Both the position numbers and the translations under genes were made by a program. Below the pieces are notes generated by a model. The model saw only the letters and a list, made by a program, of their open reading frames with translations, was not told where the DNA came from and searched no databases. Shown piece after piece: positions 39,360 through 48,182 of a DNA stretch of 64,000 bases. Source of the stretch: Duganella sp. BJB476. Lineage in GTDB: Bacteria > Pseudomonadota > Gammaproteobacteria > Burkholderiales > Burkholderiaceae_D. Position 1 is the first letter of the stretch. Each line of letters starts with the position of its first letter. The stretch covers positions 496,001 to 560,000 of the forward strand of contig NZ_QVIO01000004.1 of the NCBI RefSeq assembly GCF_003416895.1, in the 5' to 3' direction.

Positions 39360-40170
39360 ATTACTCCTTAACTTTGCAGCCTGCGCCGCGCGGCTCATAG
39401 CGCGACGACGAGTGTCCGCCGCGAACTCATAGCGTAAACACACCGTGCGCTCACCGTCCGCACGCACCGACATCGTCGACTCGAAGCGCAGCGCCGACAT
39501 CTGCTGGCGCTTCGCTGCGGCGAACTGTGTGAGGCGATGAGGCGCGTCGCCGTCGCGCAGATGCCGCTGCAAAAACGGCGACGAGGAGCGCGCCGCATCA
39601 CGTCGCGACACGCTCGACGTTTGCGCGCGCGATGCGCGCACGTCGTCGCGATCGGCATCGCAGCACATCAACGCCGGCGCGCACCGCAGTATTCTGCTTG
39701 CCATTCGCCGCACTCTGTCTCATAATCGCGACGAAATTAAAACAGTGAGTAGCGGCGGCGCGCAAGCGATGCGCAAGCGCTCTCGGATTCGACAGCGGGT
39801 GATGCGGATTTTTTCGCCGGCGACGACGGCGTCGCAGAAACCCAGGCGGCACAAGGCGCGCTTTCAAGCACTCCTTTTTCGCGCGACAGCGCGAACGTTT
39901 TTTCGAACTCGATTGAGCGCGCACATCGCGGCGCGACGACGCAAGCAGGCATGCAGAATCGGCATGCGCATGTGAGTTGAAGCGCTTAACGCGAAAAAAA
40001 GCGCGTGAATATCTATCGTGCTGGTTGCGCACCGACAAGGTTTTCGTGTACTTTACGAGATTGAAAATGCGTGTTTTGAAGTGTGCAGAAATTTGACGTC
40101 GCACACGCCGCAGAAATGATCGCGATACGGGATACAGATTCACACAGATATGCACAAGACCACACCGTTT
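39360..40170. other. CpG/GCG-rich island with no convincing gene
   Basis: About 800 bases dominated by words such as GCGCGC, CGTCGC, CGACG and GCGCAAGC. Examples are GCGCGCGCGATGCGCGC at 39623-39639, the direct repeat GCGCAAGC at 39760 and 39771, and the inverted repeat TTCGCGC-GACA-GCGCGAA at 39878-39895. Open frames exist on both strands but all give Arg-rich, low-complexity peptides without ribosome sites. The usual GGC/GCC codon rhythm of neighbouring genes is missing. I see no tRNA, transposase or phage gene. It may be a degraded or horizontally acquired stretch, or a structured non-coding region. Confidence 0.5.
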
Positions 40171-40176
40171 TTGTTT

Positions 40177-40216
40177 AGCCGTCTCGCCTGATTAGGTTCA
40201 GGCTGGGCGGCTTTTT
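40177..40216 (+). terminator. Orphan rho-independent terminator
   Basis: Arms 40177-40190 and 40199-40212 form 13 of 14 pairs (two G-U) around an 8-base loop, followed by TTTTTGTTT. The polarity is plus. The nearest plus-strand gene upstream is nrdB, which already has its own terminator, so this one must end an unrecognised plus-strand transcript from within the preceding island, or insulate the downstream H1-like gene. Confidence 0.75.
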
Positions 40217-40349
40217 GTTTGAAAACGAAAACGGTGGAGGTCAGCGACGTAGGTCCCTGGAGCTGAGTACACGCCCGACCACCCGCAAAACGTCGCAACA
40301 AGATTTGTACCTGAGCGCCGACCGGCCACGGACGGCGACCAGGTTGATG

Positions 40350-40438
40350 GCTGAAGTGCTGCACTCGTGAGGGGTTGCAGCAGTTCAGCTGGTGCCGAAT
40401 TCATTAGCGCAAACCGTAGTTCGTTTGCGCCGATGAAT
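40350..40438 (+). promoter_or_regulatory. Two strong hairpins upstream of the H1-like gene
   Basis: Hairpin A pairs 40350-40363 with 40376-40389 (14 bp, one mismatch, GCTGAAGTGCTGCA against TGCAGCAGTTCAGC). Hairpin B is a 40-bp symmetrical palindrome: ATTCAT (40399-40404), GCGCAAAC (40407-40414), 8-base centre, GTTTGCGC (40423-40430), ATGAAT (40433-40438). They lie in the 300-base segment between the orphan terminator and the start of the H1-like gene. They may be a structured leader, a small RNA or an operator; no known riboswitch class was recognised. Nothing else is evident between 40217 and 40520 except GAAGGAGAA before the ATG. Confidence 0.55.
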
Positions 40439-40520
40439 AATTCGCCTGGCCTAATTCCGGGCCGGACGGGTTTAAATCTTGTAATGAATTTTTCCCATCC
40501 CCGATGAAGGAGAACTAAAA

Positions 40521-41525
40521 ATGGCAACAGCCGCAAAGAAACCAGCAGCAAAGAAACCGGCCGCAAAAGCCGCCGCCCCAGCGAAGAAGCCTGTCGCAGC
40601 GAAAGCCGCCGCCAAGCCAGCAGCAAAAGCTGCCGCCAAACCAGCCGCTAAACCAGCTGTGAAAAAAGCCGCTGCCAAGCCAGTCGCGAAAAAAGCCGCC
40701 GCTAAACCAGCAGCCAAGCCAGCAGCAAAAGCAGCAGCTAAACCAGCAGTGAAAAAAGCTGTCGCCAAGCCAGTCGCTAAAAAAGCAGCAGCCAAGCCAG
40801 CCGCTAAACCAGCAGCGAAAAAAGCAGCAGCCAAGCCAGCAGCGAAAAAAGTAGCAGCTAAACCAGCAGCGAAAAAAGTCGTCGCTAAAGCAGCAGCGAA
40901 ACCAGCAGCGAAAAAAGTAGCAGCCAAGCCAGCAGCGAAGAAAGTCGCCGCCAAGCCAGCAGCTAAAAAAGTCGTCGCCAAAGCCGCCGCCAAGCCAGCA
41001 GCTAAAAAAGCAGCAGCCAAGCCAGCCGCCAAACCAGCAGCTAAAAAAGCAGCCGCCAAGCCAGCAGCGAAAAAAGTAGCCGCTAAACCAGCAGCGAAAA
41101 AAGTCGCGGCCAAACCGGCAGCCAAGCCAGCAGCGAAAGCAGCAGCCAAGCCAGCAGCTAAAAAAGCTGTCGCCAAAAAACCAGTGGTAAAAGCAGCAGC
41201 CAAACCGGCTGCAAAGGCCGCGGCTAAGCCAGCAGCAAAAAAGCCGGTTAAAGCAGCTGCTGCCAAGCCAGCTGCTAAAAAGCCAGTCGCCAAGAAGGCC
41301 GCCGCTAAACCGGTAGCCGCTCCGGCCGCAGCTCCAGTAGTGGCAGCCGCCGCTCCTGCTGCCAAGCCAGTCGCGAAAAAAGCTGCGCCGAAAAAGGCTG
41401 CTGCACCGAAGAAGGAAGCTGTCGCCAAGCCAGCCGCTCCAGCTCCGGCCGCCGCTCCTGCAGCAAAAACCGTGTTGGCACCGGCCGCAGCATGGCCGTT
41501 CCCAACCAGCACCCGTCCTAGCTAA
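40521..41525 (+). CDS. Histone H1-like DNA-binding protein
   Basis: A 334-residue, extremely basic protein made almost only of Ala, Lys and Pro (with Val) in short repeats such as KKAAAKPAAK and KVAAKPAAK. It ends in a less repetitive tail (TVLAPAAAWPFPTSTRPS). It resembles bacterial H1-like proteins (HC2, BpH1, AlgP), which coat or compact DNA and affect global transcription. The repeat array makes the coding DNA itself repetitive, so length variation between strains is expected. A very good ribosome site (GAAGGAGAA) precedes the ATG, and a terminator follows. Confidence 0.9.
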   Translation: MATAAKKPAAKKPAAKAAAPAKKPVAAKAAAKPAAKAAAKPAAKPAVKKAAAKPVAKKAAAKPAAKPAAKAAAKPAVKKAVAKPVAKKAAAKPAAKPAAKKAAAKPAAKKVAAKPAAKKVVAKAAAKPAAKKVAAKPAAKKVAAKPAAKKVVAKAAAKPAAKKAAAKPAAKPAAKKAAAKPAAKKVAAKPAAKKVAAKPAAKPAAKAAAKPAAKKAVAKKPVVKAAAKPAAKAAAKPAAKKPVKAAAAKPAAKKPVAKKAAAKPVAAPAAAPVVAAAAPAAKPVAKKAAPKKAAAPKKEAVAKPAAPAPAAAPAAKTVLAPAAAWPFPTSTRPS

Positions 41526-41557
41526 TTAAATAGCTTCGATGCCTGCTGAGGCAATAG

Positions 41558-41594
41558 GCCGCTGTGTGAGACAATCACACAGCGGCTTTTTTTT
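41558..41594 (+). terminator. Terminator of the H1-like gene
   Basis: A 12-bp perfect stem (GCCGCTGTGTGA at 41558-41569, TCACACAGCGGC at 41575-41586) around a 5-base loop, followed by eight T. It lies 12 bases before the GTG start of the next gene, which therefore probably has its own promoter or depends on read-through. Confidence 0.92.
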
Positions 41595-41605
41595 GGAGGG
41601 GACTC

Positions 41606-42136
41606 GTGCTTAGTATCGTTAAGTTGATTGTCGACGCCATCGCCACCCTGTTGGGCGGGGCTTTATTGTTACGTTTCTGGATGCAAGCGATCCGTGTCCG
41701 CCCACCGGCATCGGTGGCCCAATTTACCTTCCAGCTGTCGGACTGGCTGGTGCGCCCGCTGCGCCGCATCGTGCCCGGCGTGGGCGGCTATGACTGGGCC
41801 AGCCTGATCGGGGCGTTCCTGATCGTGCTGCTGGCCACCTCGGTGATGTACCTGGCCGGCTGGACCACGCCGCTGGTGCTGCTGATGGCCTTCCAGCGCT
41901 TCCTGGAATGGATTTTGTACGGCTTCATGGCCTTGCTGGTGATCGAGGCGATCTTCAGCTGGGTGAATCCGCATGCGCCGCTGGCGCCGTTCGTGCGCGC
42001 GCTCAACGAGCCGCTGCTGCGGCCTATCCGCCGCGTGGTGCCGCTGGTCGGCAACCTGGACTTGTCGCTGCTGGTGGCGCTGATCCTGCTGCAGATCGCG
42101 CTGCTGGTGCTGGGCATGCTGTTCAGCGGACGCTGA
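41606..42136 (+). CDS. YggT family membrane protein
   Basis: A 176-residue protein from GTG 41606, supported by GGAGGGG seven bases upstream. It has two YGGT-type repeats, each a pair of membrane helices joined by a motif of the type SDWLVRPLRRIVPGVGG (first) and NEPLLRPIRRVVPLVGN (second). YggT proteins are small inner-membrane proteins; roles in osmotic tolerance or in FtsZ/division placement have been suggested in other organisms. The promoter may overlap the terminator at 41558-41594. Confidence 0.9.
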   Translation: MLSIVKLIVDAIATLLGGALLLRFWMQAIRVRPPASVAQFTFQLSDWLVRPLRRIVPGVGGYDWASLIGAFLIVLLATSVMYLAGWTTPLVLLMAFQRFLEWILYGFMALLVIEAIFSWVNPHAPLAPFVRALNEPLLRPIRRVVPLVGNLDLSLLVALILLQIALLVLGMLFSGR

Positions 42137-42152
42137 CCCGCGCCCCAAACAA

Positions 42153-42211
42153 AAAAAGCCCCGTCTGCACCGGGCGCGCTCTTGAGCGCGTCCAGGCAGG
42201 CGGGGCTTTTT
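42153..42211. terminator. Bidirectional terminator with nested hairpin
   Basis: Outer arms AAAAAGCCCCG (42153-42163) and CGGGGCTTTTT (42201-42211) enclose a second perfect stem (CGCGCTC 42175-42181, GAGCGCG 42184-42190). It serves both the YggT gene and the convergent PfkB gene. Confidence 0.88.
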
Positions 42212-42224
42212 GCCGTTGTGCGGC

Positions 42225-43163
42225 TTAGTAGCGGTAGCCGAAGGCGGCTTCGAAGCGGTCGGCGATCTCGGCGGCCGTCAGCTTGTGGTTCTGCGCGCCC
42301 TTGCTGGCGATCTTGATCGCACCCAGCAGGCTGGCCAGGCGGCCGGTGGTTTCCCACTTCCAGCCCTTGGTGATGCCGAACAGCAGGCCGGCGCGGTAGG
42401 CGTCGCCGCAACCGGTCGGGTCGATCGCCGCGTCCACCGGCACGGCCGGGATCTCGATGCGCTGGCCGCCGGTGTAAATCTCCGAACCCTTTTCGCCGCG
42501 CGTGATGATCAGCGCTTCCAGGCGGCTGGCGATGTCCGGTACGGTCAGGCCGGTGCGGTCCATCAGCAGTTCGATTTCATAGTCGTTGGTGGTGACGTAG
42601 GTGGCCTTGTTGATGAACTCGATCAGCTCCTCGCCATTGAACATCGGCAGTTGCTGGCCCGGATCGAAGATGAACGGGATCTGCAGCTTGGCCAGGTCGG
42701 CGGCGTGCTTCTTCATGCCCAGGTGGCCGTCCGGCGAGATGATGGCGAGCGCGGCAGGACCAGCCTTGGCGACGTCGTTCTCGTGCGCGTACGACATGGC
42801 GCCAGGGTGGAAGGCGTTGATCTGGTTGTTGTCTTCATCGGCGGTGACGAAGCACTGCGCGTTGTAGGCTTCCGGTTTGATCAGGATGTTGTCGGTGGAC
42901 AGGCCCAGCTTGCGGAAGCGCTCCATGTAGGCGGTGTTGTCCTGGCCCATGACGCCGACGATGCGCGGCTCGCCGCCCAGCATCTGCAGGTTGTAGGCGA
43001 TATTGGGCGCGCAGCCGCCAAACTCGGTGCGCATGGTCGGCGCCAGGAAGGAGACGTTGACCTTGTGCAGCTGGTCGGCCAGCAGGATGCTGTCGAAGCG
43101 GCCGGGGAATTGCAGGATGGTGTCGATAGCGATCGAACCGCAAATCAAAGAGGTCTGGGTCAT
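42225..43163 (-). CDS. PfkB family carbohydrate/nucleoside kinase
   Basis: A 312-residue ribokinase-fold kinase, close to the adenosine kinase-like branch. Motif 1 is EFGGCAPNIAYNLQMLGG and motif 2, DPTGCGDAYRAGLL, has the catalytic aspartate of the GxGD anion hole. TTNDYEIELL and ITRGEKGS are family segments. The probable reaction is ATP-dependent phosphorylation of a sugar or nucleoside; which one cannot be decided. In betaproteobacteria it stands in the cluster with the DUF3426 protein, prmA and acc genes. Confidence 0.88.
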   Translation of the reverse strand: MTQTSLICGSIAIDTILQFPGRFDSILLADQLHKVNVSFLAPTMRTEFGGCAPNIAYNLQMLGGEPRIVGVMGQDNTAYMERFRKLGLSTDNILIKPEAYNAQCFVTADEDNNQINAFHPGAMSYAHENDVAKAGPAALAIISPDGHLGMKKHAADLAKLQIPFIFDPGQQLPMFNGEELIEFINKATYVTTNDYEIELLMDRTGLTVPDIASRLEALIITRGEKGSEIYTGGQRIEIPAVPVDAAIDPTGCGDAYRAGLLFGITKGWKWETTGRLASLLGAIKIASKGAQNHKLTAAEIADRFEAAFGYRY

Positions 43164-43172
43164 GATAGGTCT

Positions 43173-44669
43173 TTAAGGATAGAAGACTGCGATGTGATAG
43201 CCGGATGCTTTCAGCTGTTTTAATTCGAAGTACAGTTTGACAGATTGTTCGGTGTGCGGGGCAAAGCCTTTGTCCAGCGCGACGTCTGCGCCCAGGTATT
43301 CGCGCGGCGTGAACACGCGGCGCAACACGGCCTTGTCGCTGGCGTCGTCCAGCACCAGTTCGATGTGCGGCCAGGCTTGCGCGGTGGCGCTCTGGTTGCG
43401 CAGCTGGGTGGTGAAGGAGAACGTGGTCTCGCTCAGGGTTTGCAGTTCGCCCTGTTCGATGCCGAGGTCGTCGATCTGCGCCGGCAGTTCGATCTTGCAG
43501 CCGAGCGCGTTGCAGGCGGCGGTCAGCGCCGGCTTGAGCGGCGGCAGCGCGGCGGCGATCTGGTTGCGGAAGGTGGTCAGGCCCTGGGCCGCCAGGGTTC
43601 CCAGCAGTAGCAGCGCGCCCAGGCTCATGGCGATGGTGGCGGCCTTGCCGAATTTCTGGCGGCGGCGGTCGCGCTTGATGAAGCCGGGTTCTTCGGCGTC
43701 GTCGTCGGCGGCGAGGGCTTCCTCGGTGGCGGACTCGTCCGGCAGCAGTGCGTGCGCGTGGACGGCCTGGATCTGGGCTTCGGCCAGGCCGGCGGAGGAC
43801 AGCTGCACCAGCGCTTCCTCGTCGACTTCTTCGAGTTCGTTGAAGCGCTCGGCCTCGCTGACGGACGCGGCGGCGATGGCGGCGGCCGGTGCGGCGTCCA
43901 GCGTCGGCTCGCGGCGTTCGTCGGCCAGCATGGAGGTGAAGGCGACGGGCGCGGCGTCGGCCTCGGCGCCATCCTGCTCGATGACGGCCAGTTCGGCTTC
44001 CAGCGCGGCTTCCAGTTCTTCGTCCGACATGGCTTCGATGCTGAGCGCGTTTTCGAACGGCTCGGCGTCGGCTTCGGGTTCGGGTTCGGCGTCCCACTGC
44101 GGTTCCGGGATGGCGGCTAAGACAGGCTCGGGCTCGGGTTCAGGTTCCGGCTCCGGCTCGGCGTCCGGCTCCACGTCCAGATCGAGGTCGAGGTCCAGCG
44201 CTTCTTCCACGGCGGGCGGCAGGCTGGGCGGCTCGGCTGGCAGGGCCAGGGGGCTGGTGGCGATCGGTTCGTCGTCGTAGCGCCCGTCGTCGTATGGCGG
44301 GGCGGCGTCAGCCAGCGGCTCGGGCTCGACTGCGGTGGGCGCGTGGATCTGCTCGACTGCTTCGACCGCGTCCATCGCGGTATCGAGCTCAAGCGTGTAA
44401 ATGGGTTCTGCGGTTTCGCTGCCCAGCACTTCGGCGGCGCGGGTGTCCAGCGCGGCCATCTTCTGGTCGAAGGGCGTGGTGTCAGGCAGTGGGGTAGGGG
44501 AGGATGCGGGCGCCGGAGGCGCTGCGGCGAGCGGCTCCAGCAGGGCCGCGTTGCCGTCAAAGACTTCATTGCAGGAGCCACAGCGCACTATGCCCCCACG
44601 TAATTTCAACTGGTCATGGGCGACCCGAAATATCGTGTTGCAGTGGGGGCATTTGGTGGCGAGCGCCAT
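43173..44669 (-). CDS. Zinc-ribbon and DUF3426 protein
   Basis: A 498-residue protein in four parts. An N-terminal MJ0042-type zinc ribbon has Cys7, Cys10, Cys30 and Cys33. A long acidic, low-complexity linker follows, with Glu-Pro repeats (EPDAEPEPEPEPEPEP). A single membrane helix lies near residues 342-362 (ATIAMSLGALLLLGTLAA), and a C-terminal DUF3426 domain comes last (LSETTFSFTTQLRNQSATAQAWPHIEL, FTPREYL). The topology suggests a cytoplasmic zinc domain and a periplasmic DUF3426 domain. The function is unknown. The gene lies nine bases after prmA. Confidence 0.87.
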   Translation of the reverse strand: MALATKCPHCNTIFRVAHDQLKLRGGIVRCGSCNEVFDGNAALLEPLAAAPPAPASSPTPLPDTTPFDQKMAALDTRAAEVLGSETAEPIYTLELDTAMDAVEAVEQIHAPTAVEPEPLADAAPPYDDGRYDDEPIATSPLALPAEPPSLPPAVEEALDLDLDLDVEPDAEPEPEPEPEPEPVLAAIPEPQWDAEPEPEADAEPFENALSIEAMSDEELEAALEAELAVIEQDGAEADAAPVAFTSMLADERREPTLDAAPAAAIAAASVSEAERFNELEEVDEEALVQLSSAGLAEAQIQAVHAHALLPDESATEEALAADDDAEEPGFIKRDRRRQKFGKAATIAMSLGALLLLGTLAAQGLTTFRNQIAAALPPLKPALTAACNALGCKIELPAQIDDLGIEQGELQTLSETTFSFTTQLRNQSATAQAWPHIELVLDDASDKAVLRRVFTPREYLGADVALDKGFAPHTEQSVKLYFELKQLKASGYHIAVFYP

Positions 44670-44677
44670 TGCTGTGG

Positions 44678-45610
44678 TTAGCGCGCCGCTGGAACCACAT
44701 CGCTGCCGAGGCGGCCGTGCAGCGCCACCCAGCCGTCTTGCTCAGCCCACACGCCCAGCTTGATGAACGGGGCGTAGGCCGCGGCCACTTCTTCAGCCTG
44801 GCGCGCCAGCACGCCGGACAGGATCAGCGCGCCGCCGTCGGCCACGCGGCCCGACAGCATCGGCGCCATCAGCTTCAGCGGGCTGGACAGGATGTTGGCG
44901 ACCACGATGTCGAAACGCTGCGTCGCATGCTTCGATTGCGCGAAGGTGTCCGGCAGGAAGTACTCGATTTCGCACTTGTTGCGTTCGGCATTGTCGGCCG
45001 CCGATTCGATCGCCTGCGGATCGATGTCCACGCCGACCACTTCGCCGGCGCCGACCTTCTTGGCCACCATCGCCAGGATGCCGGAACCGCAACCGTAGTC
45101 GAGCACCGTCTTGCCCGGCGCCGGATTCGCTTCCAGCCACTCCATGCACAGACGGGTGGTCGGGTGCGAGCCGGTGCCGAAGGCCAGGCCCGGATCCAGT
45201 TCCAGGATCAGGCCGTTGGCGTCCGGCGCTTCGTGCCAGCTCGGCACGACCCAGATGTTCTTGCCGATATGGATGGGCGCGAACTGCGACTGGGTCAAAC
45301 GCACCCAGTCCTGCTCTTCCACCTTGCGGGTGGTGAACTTCGGCAGAGTGGTCAAGCCGACTTGTCCTGCAGCGGCGGCCACGATCACGGCCTGGTCGTC
45401 GTCTTCGTTGGTCAGGGCGACTACGCGGCTGTGATCCCATGCCGCTTCGGTCGGTTCCATGCCCGGCTCGCCGAACAGCGGTTTTTCCGCGTCGGTGCCT
45501 TCGTCCGCGTCTTCCACGGACACCGACAGTGCGCCCACGTCCATCAGGGCTTCCGACAGTGCTTCCGCGTGGTCGCGGGCGATTTCGATGACGATTTCAG
45601 TCCAGCTCAT
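44678..45610 (-). CDS. prmA: Ribosomal protein L11 methyltransferase
   Basis: A 310-residue SAM-dependent methyltransferase. PrmA trimethylates lysines and the N-terminus of ribosomal protein L11. The N-terminal L11-binding domain starts [10 protein letters not shown], and the SAM motif is [20 protein letters not shown], with [10 protein letters not shown] and NILSSPL following. [16 protein letters not shown] is the family-specific segment. Its ATG overlaps the accC stop by one base. Confidence 0.95.
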   Translation of the reverse strand: MSWTEIVIEIARDHAEALSEALMDVGALSVSVEDADEGTDAEKPLFGEPGMEPTEAAWDHSRVVALTNEDDDQAVIVAAAAGQVGLTTLPKFTTRKVEEQDWVRLTQSQFAPIHIGKNIWVVPSWHEAPDANGLILELDPGLAFGTGSHPTTRLCMEWLEANPAPGKTVLDYGCGSGILAMVAKKVGAGEVVGVDIDPQAIESAADNAERNKCEIEYFLPDTFAQSKHATQRFDIVVANILSSPLKLMAPMLSGRVADGGALILSGVLARQAEEVAAAYAPFIKLGVWAEQDGWVALHGRLGSDVVPAAR

Positions 45611-46995
45611 TATTGTGGCGCCTTGTTACTCAAACTCAGTTTATGCAGGTCTGGCATGTCTGCCAGCTTTTGTTCCAGATAGTGGATGTTGGTGCCGCCT
45701 TCGATGAAACGGGCGTCGACCATCAGCTCGCGGTGCAGCGGGATGTTGGTCTGGATGCCCTCGACCACCATTTCCGACAGCGCGATCTGCATGCGGCGGA
45801 TCGCCTGCTCGCGGGTGGCGCCGTAAGTGATCACCTTGCCGATCATCGAATCGTAGTGCGGCGGTACATAATACCCCGCATAAGCGTGCGAGTCGACGCG
45901 CACGCCCGGACCGCCCGGCACGTGCCAGGACGTGATGCGGCCTGGCGACGGCGTGAACTTGAACGGGTCTTCGGCGTTGATGCGGCACTCGACGGCATGA
46001 CCGGACAGCATCACGTCGCGCTGGCGGAAGCGCAGCTTCTCGCCGGCGGCGATGCGGATCTGTTCCTGCACGATGTCGATGCCGGTGATCATTTCGGTGA
46101 CCGGATGTTCGACCTGCACGCGGGTGTTCATCTCGATGAAGTAGAACTCGCCGTTCTCATACAGGAACTCAAAGGTGCCGGCGCCACGGTAGCCGATCTT
46201 GCGGCAAGCTTCGGCGCAGCGGTCGCCGACTTTTTCGATCAGCTTGCGCGGGATGCCAGGCGCTGGCGCCTCTTCGATGACCTTCTGGTGGCGGCGCTGC
46301 ATCGAGCAGTCGCGTTCGCCCAGCCAGACGGCGTTTTTGTGTTCATCGGCGAGGATCTGGATTTCCACGTGACGCGGATTTTCCAGGTACTTCTCCATGT
46401 AGACTTCCGGATTGCCGAAAGCGGTGCCCGCTTCGGTCTTGGTCATCGCCACGGCGTTGATCAGTGCGGCTTCGGTATGCACCACGCGCATGCCACGGCC
46501 ACCACCGCCGCCAGCCGCCTTGATGATGACCGGGTAGCCGACCTTGCGCGCAATTTGCACGATCGCCTTCGGATCATCCGGCAACGCGCCTTCCGAACCT
46601 GGCACGCACGGCACGCCGGCCTTGATCATGGTTTGCTTGGCCGAGACCTTGTCGCCCATGATGCGGATCGATTCGGAGCGGGGACCGATGAAGACGAAGC
46701 CGGATTTTTCCACGCGTTCGGCGAAGTCGGCGTTTTCCGACAGGAAGCCGTAGCCCGGGTGGATCGCTTCGGCGTCCGTCACTTCGGCGGCGCTGATGAT
46801 GGCTGGCATGTTCAGGTAGCTGAGCGTCGACGGTGCTGGACCGATACACACCGATTCATCCGCCAACTTCACGTATTTGGCGTCTTTGTCTGCTTCCGAG
46901 TGGACCACAACCGTCTTGATGCCCAGTTCGCGGCAAGCGCGCTGGATACGGAGGGCAATTTCGCCACGGTTGGCAATGAGGATTTTTTCAAACAT
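45610..46995 (-). CDS. accC: Acetyl-CoA carboxylase, biotin carboxylase subunit
   Basis: A 461-residue biotin carboxylase starting [17 protein letters not shown]. It is an ATP-grasp enzyme that carboxylates biotin on AccB, the first step of fatty acid synthesis. The glycine-rich ATP loop is [10 protein letters not shown], and catalytic and metal residues are in [12 protein letters not shown]..., [14 protein letters not shown] and [13 protein letters not shown]. It lies 111 bases downstream of accB, as usual for the accBC pair. ORF extension beyond ATG 46995 is not supported. Confidence 0.96.
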   Translation of the reverse strand: MFEKILIANRGEIALRIQRACRELGIKTVVVHSEADKDAKYVKLADESVCIGPAPSTLSYLNMPAIISAAEVTDAEAIHPGYGFLSENADFAERVEKSGFVFIGPRSESIRIMGDKVSAKQTMIKAGVPCVPGSEGALPDDPKAIVQIARKVGYPVIIKAAGGGGGRGMRVVHTEAALINAVAMTKTEAGTAFGNPEVYMEKYLENPRHVEIQILADEHKNAVWLGERDCSMQRRHQKVIEEAPAPGIPRKLIEKVGDRCAEACRKIGYRGAGTFEFLYENGEFYFIEMNTRVQVEHPVTEMITGIDIVQEQIRIAAGEKLRFRQRDVMLSGHAVECRINAEDPFKFTPSPGRITSWHVPGGPGVRVDSHAYAGYYVPPHYDSMIGKVITYGATREQAIRRMQIALSEMVVEGIQTNIPLHRELMVDARFIEGGTNIHYLEQKLADMPDLHKLSLSNKAPQ

Positions 46996-47106
46996 GATAG
47001 GTTCGCGTATGTCTGTGAGCACCGGCAGGCCGGTAACGTCAGGTAGAGGAGGGAATGCGGACCAAGCCGGCGCGCCCGTCACCGATGGGGAGGGCGCAGG
47101 CCGGTC

Positions 47107-47571
47107 TTAGCCTATCACAAACAGCGGCTGGCCGAATTCGACCGGTTGGCCGTTCTCGACCAGGATCTGGGTGATCGTGCCGGACTTGTCGGCGTCGATT
47201 TCGTTCAGCAGCTTCATCGCTTCGATGATGCACAGGGTGTCGCCTTCCTTGACCACGGCGCCCACTTCGACAAACGCCGGCGAGCCAGGTGCGGACGAAC
47301 GGTAGAAGGTACCGACCATCGGCGACTTGACCACGTGGCCGGTCGGCTCGGCGGCGACTGCAGCCACCGGAGCGGCGGCTGGCGCGGCGGCTTGGGCCGG
47401 GGCGGCGTGGTATTGCGGCATGCCTTGCGGCTGCATCATCACCATCTGGTTTTGCGGCAGGGCGGACGACTTGACGATGCGTACTTTGCTTTCGCCTTCG
47501 GTCACTTCGAGCTCGGCGATATCCGATTCCGCGACCAAATCAATCAAGGTCTTCAGCTTGCGTAAATCCAT
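47107..47571 (-). CDS. accB: Biotin carboxyl carrier protein of acetyl-CoA carboxylase
   Basis: A 154-residue protein: a short N-terminal domain ([23 protein letters not shown]), a mobile Ala/Pro linker (residues ~55-80) and a C-terminal biotinyl domain. The biotinylated lysine is Lys120 in EAMKLLNEI. It carries carboxybiotin between AccC and the carboxyltransferase. A single Ala/Pro linker of this kind is typical. Confidence 0.96.
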   Translation of the reverse strand: MDLRKLKTLIDLVAESDIAELEVTEGESKVRIVKSSALPQNQMVMMQPQGMPQYHAAPAQAAAPAAAPVAAVAAEPTGHVVKSPMVGTFYRSSAPGSPAFVEVGAVVKEGDTLCIIEAMKLLNEIDADKSGTITQILVENGQPVEFGQPLFVIG

Positions 47572-47660
47572 GTAACCCCCAGGAATGTCTTTGTTATGTA
47601 AGTGTGAACGGCAGCGCTTTTTGAGCGGAGCCGCGCGAAATTGCGCGCAGATCGCGTAGA

Positions 47661-48098
47661 TTATCGCTTTTTAAGAACGAAGTCGATGGCAAACCGATAT
47701 CCTTCGATACCCAGTCCGCAAATAGTACCTATAGCGATCGCGCTAAGAAATGAGTGGTGGCGAAACGACTCGCGCTGGTAAATATTCGAAATATGCACTT
47801 CAACAAACGGTATCGCCACGCCCGCCAGGGCGTCGCGCAAGGCCACGCTGGTATGCGTCAGGCCGCCCGGATTGATGACGATGGCGTCCACGCCTTCCGC
47901 TCTGGCGGCATGGATGCGGTCGATCAGCGCCCCTTCGTGGTTGCTCTGGAAGCAGGACAAGCTCGCGCCCGCTGCCTGGGCTTGTGCCTGGGCAGCGTGT
48001 TCGATGTCGGCCAAAGTGCTAGCGCCGTAGACCTCAGGCTCACGGCTACCCAGTAAATTCAGGTTGGGACCGTTGAGCAGTAGGAGGTTTTTTGCCAT
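47661..48098 (-). CDS. aroQ: 3-dehydroquinate dehydratase, type II
   Basis: A 145-residue enzyme of the shikimate pathway, forming 3-dehydroshikimate. It starts [17 protein letters not shown]. The catalytic tyrosine is Tyr24 in EPEVYG; the active-site histidine is in [12 protein letters not shown] and the arginine loop in [24 protein letters not shown] is the substrate region. The next shikimate gene in the window, aroE, is 7 kb away. The clustering with accB/accC is conserved in betaproteobacteria. Confidence 0.95.
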   Translation of the reverse strand: MAKNLLLLNGPNLNLLGSREPEVYGASTLADIEHAAQAQAQAAGASLSCFQSNHEGALIDRIHAARAEGVDAIVINPGGLTHTSVALRDALAGVAIPFVEVHISNIYQRESFRHHSFLSAIAIGTICGLGIEGYRFAIDFVLKKR

Positions 48099-48182
48099 GG
48101 GTTCAGGACCGTTTTCCGCGAAAGTTCCGCATTTTGCCGCCAACCGCCGGCATTGGCAAGAGAAAAAAACTTGTGAAACTAT

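Noticed and set aside
39303-40155. Several Arg-rich frames of 60-185 residues on both strands
   Set aside because: They overlap in different frames, have low-complexity Arg-rich products and lack ribosome sites; they look like by-products of CpG-rich DNA.
40350-40438. Possible 6S RNA, RNase P RNA or tmRNA
   Set aside because: The expected conserved cores of these RNAs were not seen; the segment is listed only as structured DNA.
40521-41525. Tandem repeats as a possible CRISPR or satellite
   Set aside because: The repeats are codon-level repeats of a translated Lys/Ala/Pro protein in one open frame with a good ribosome site and terminator.
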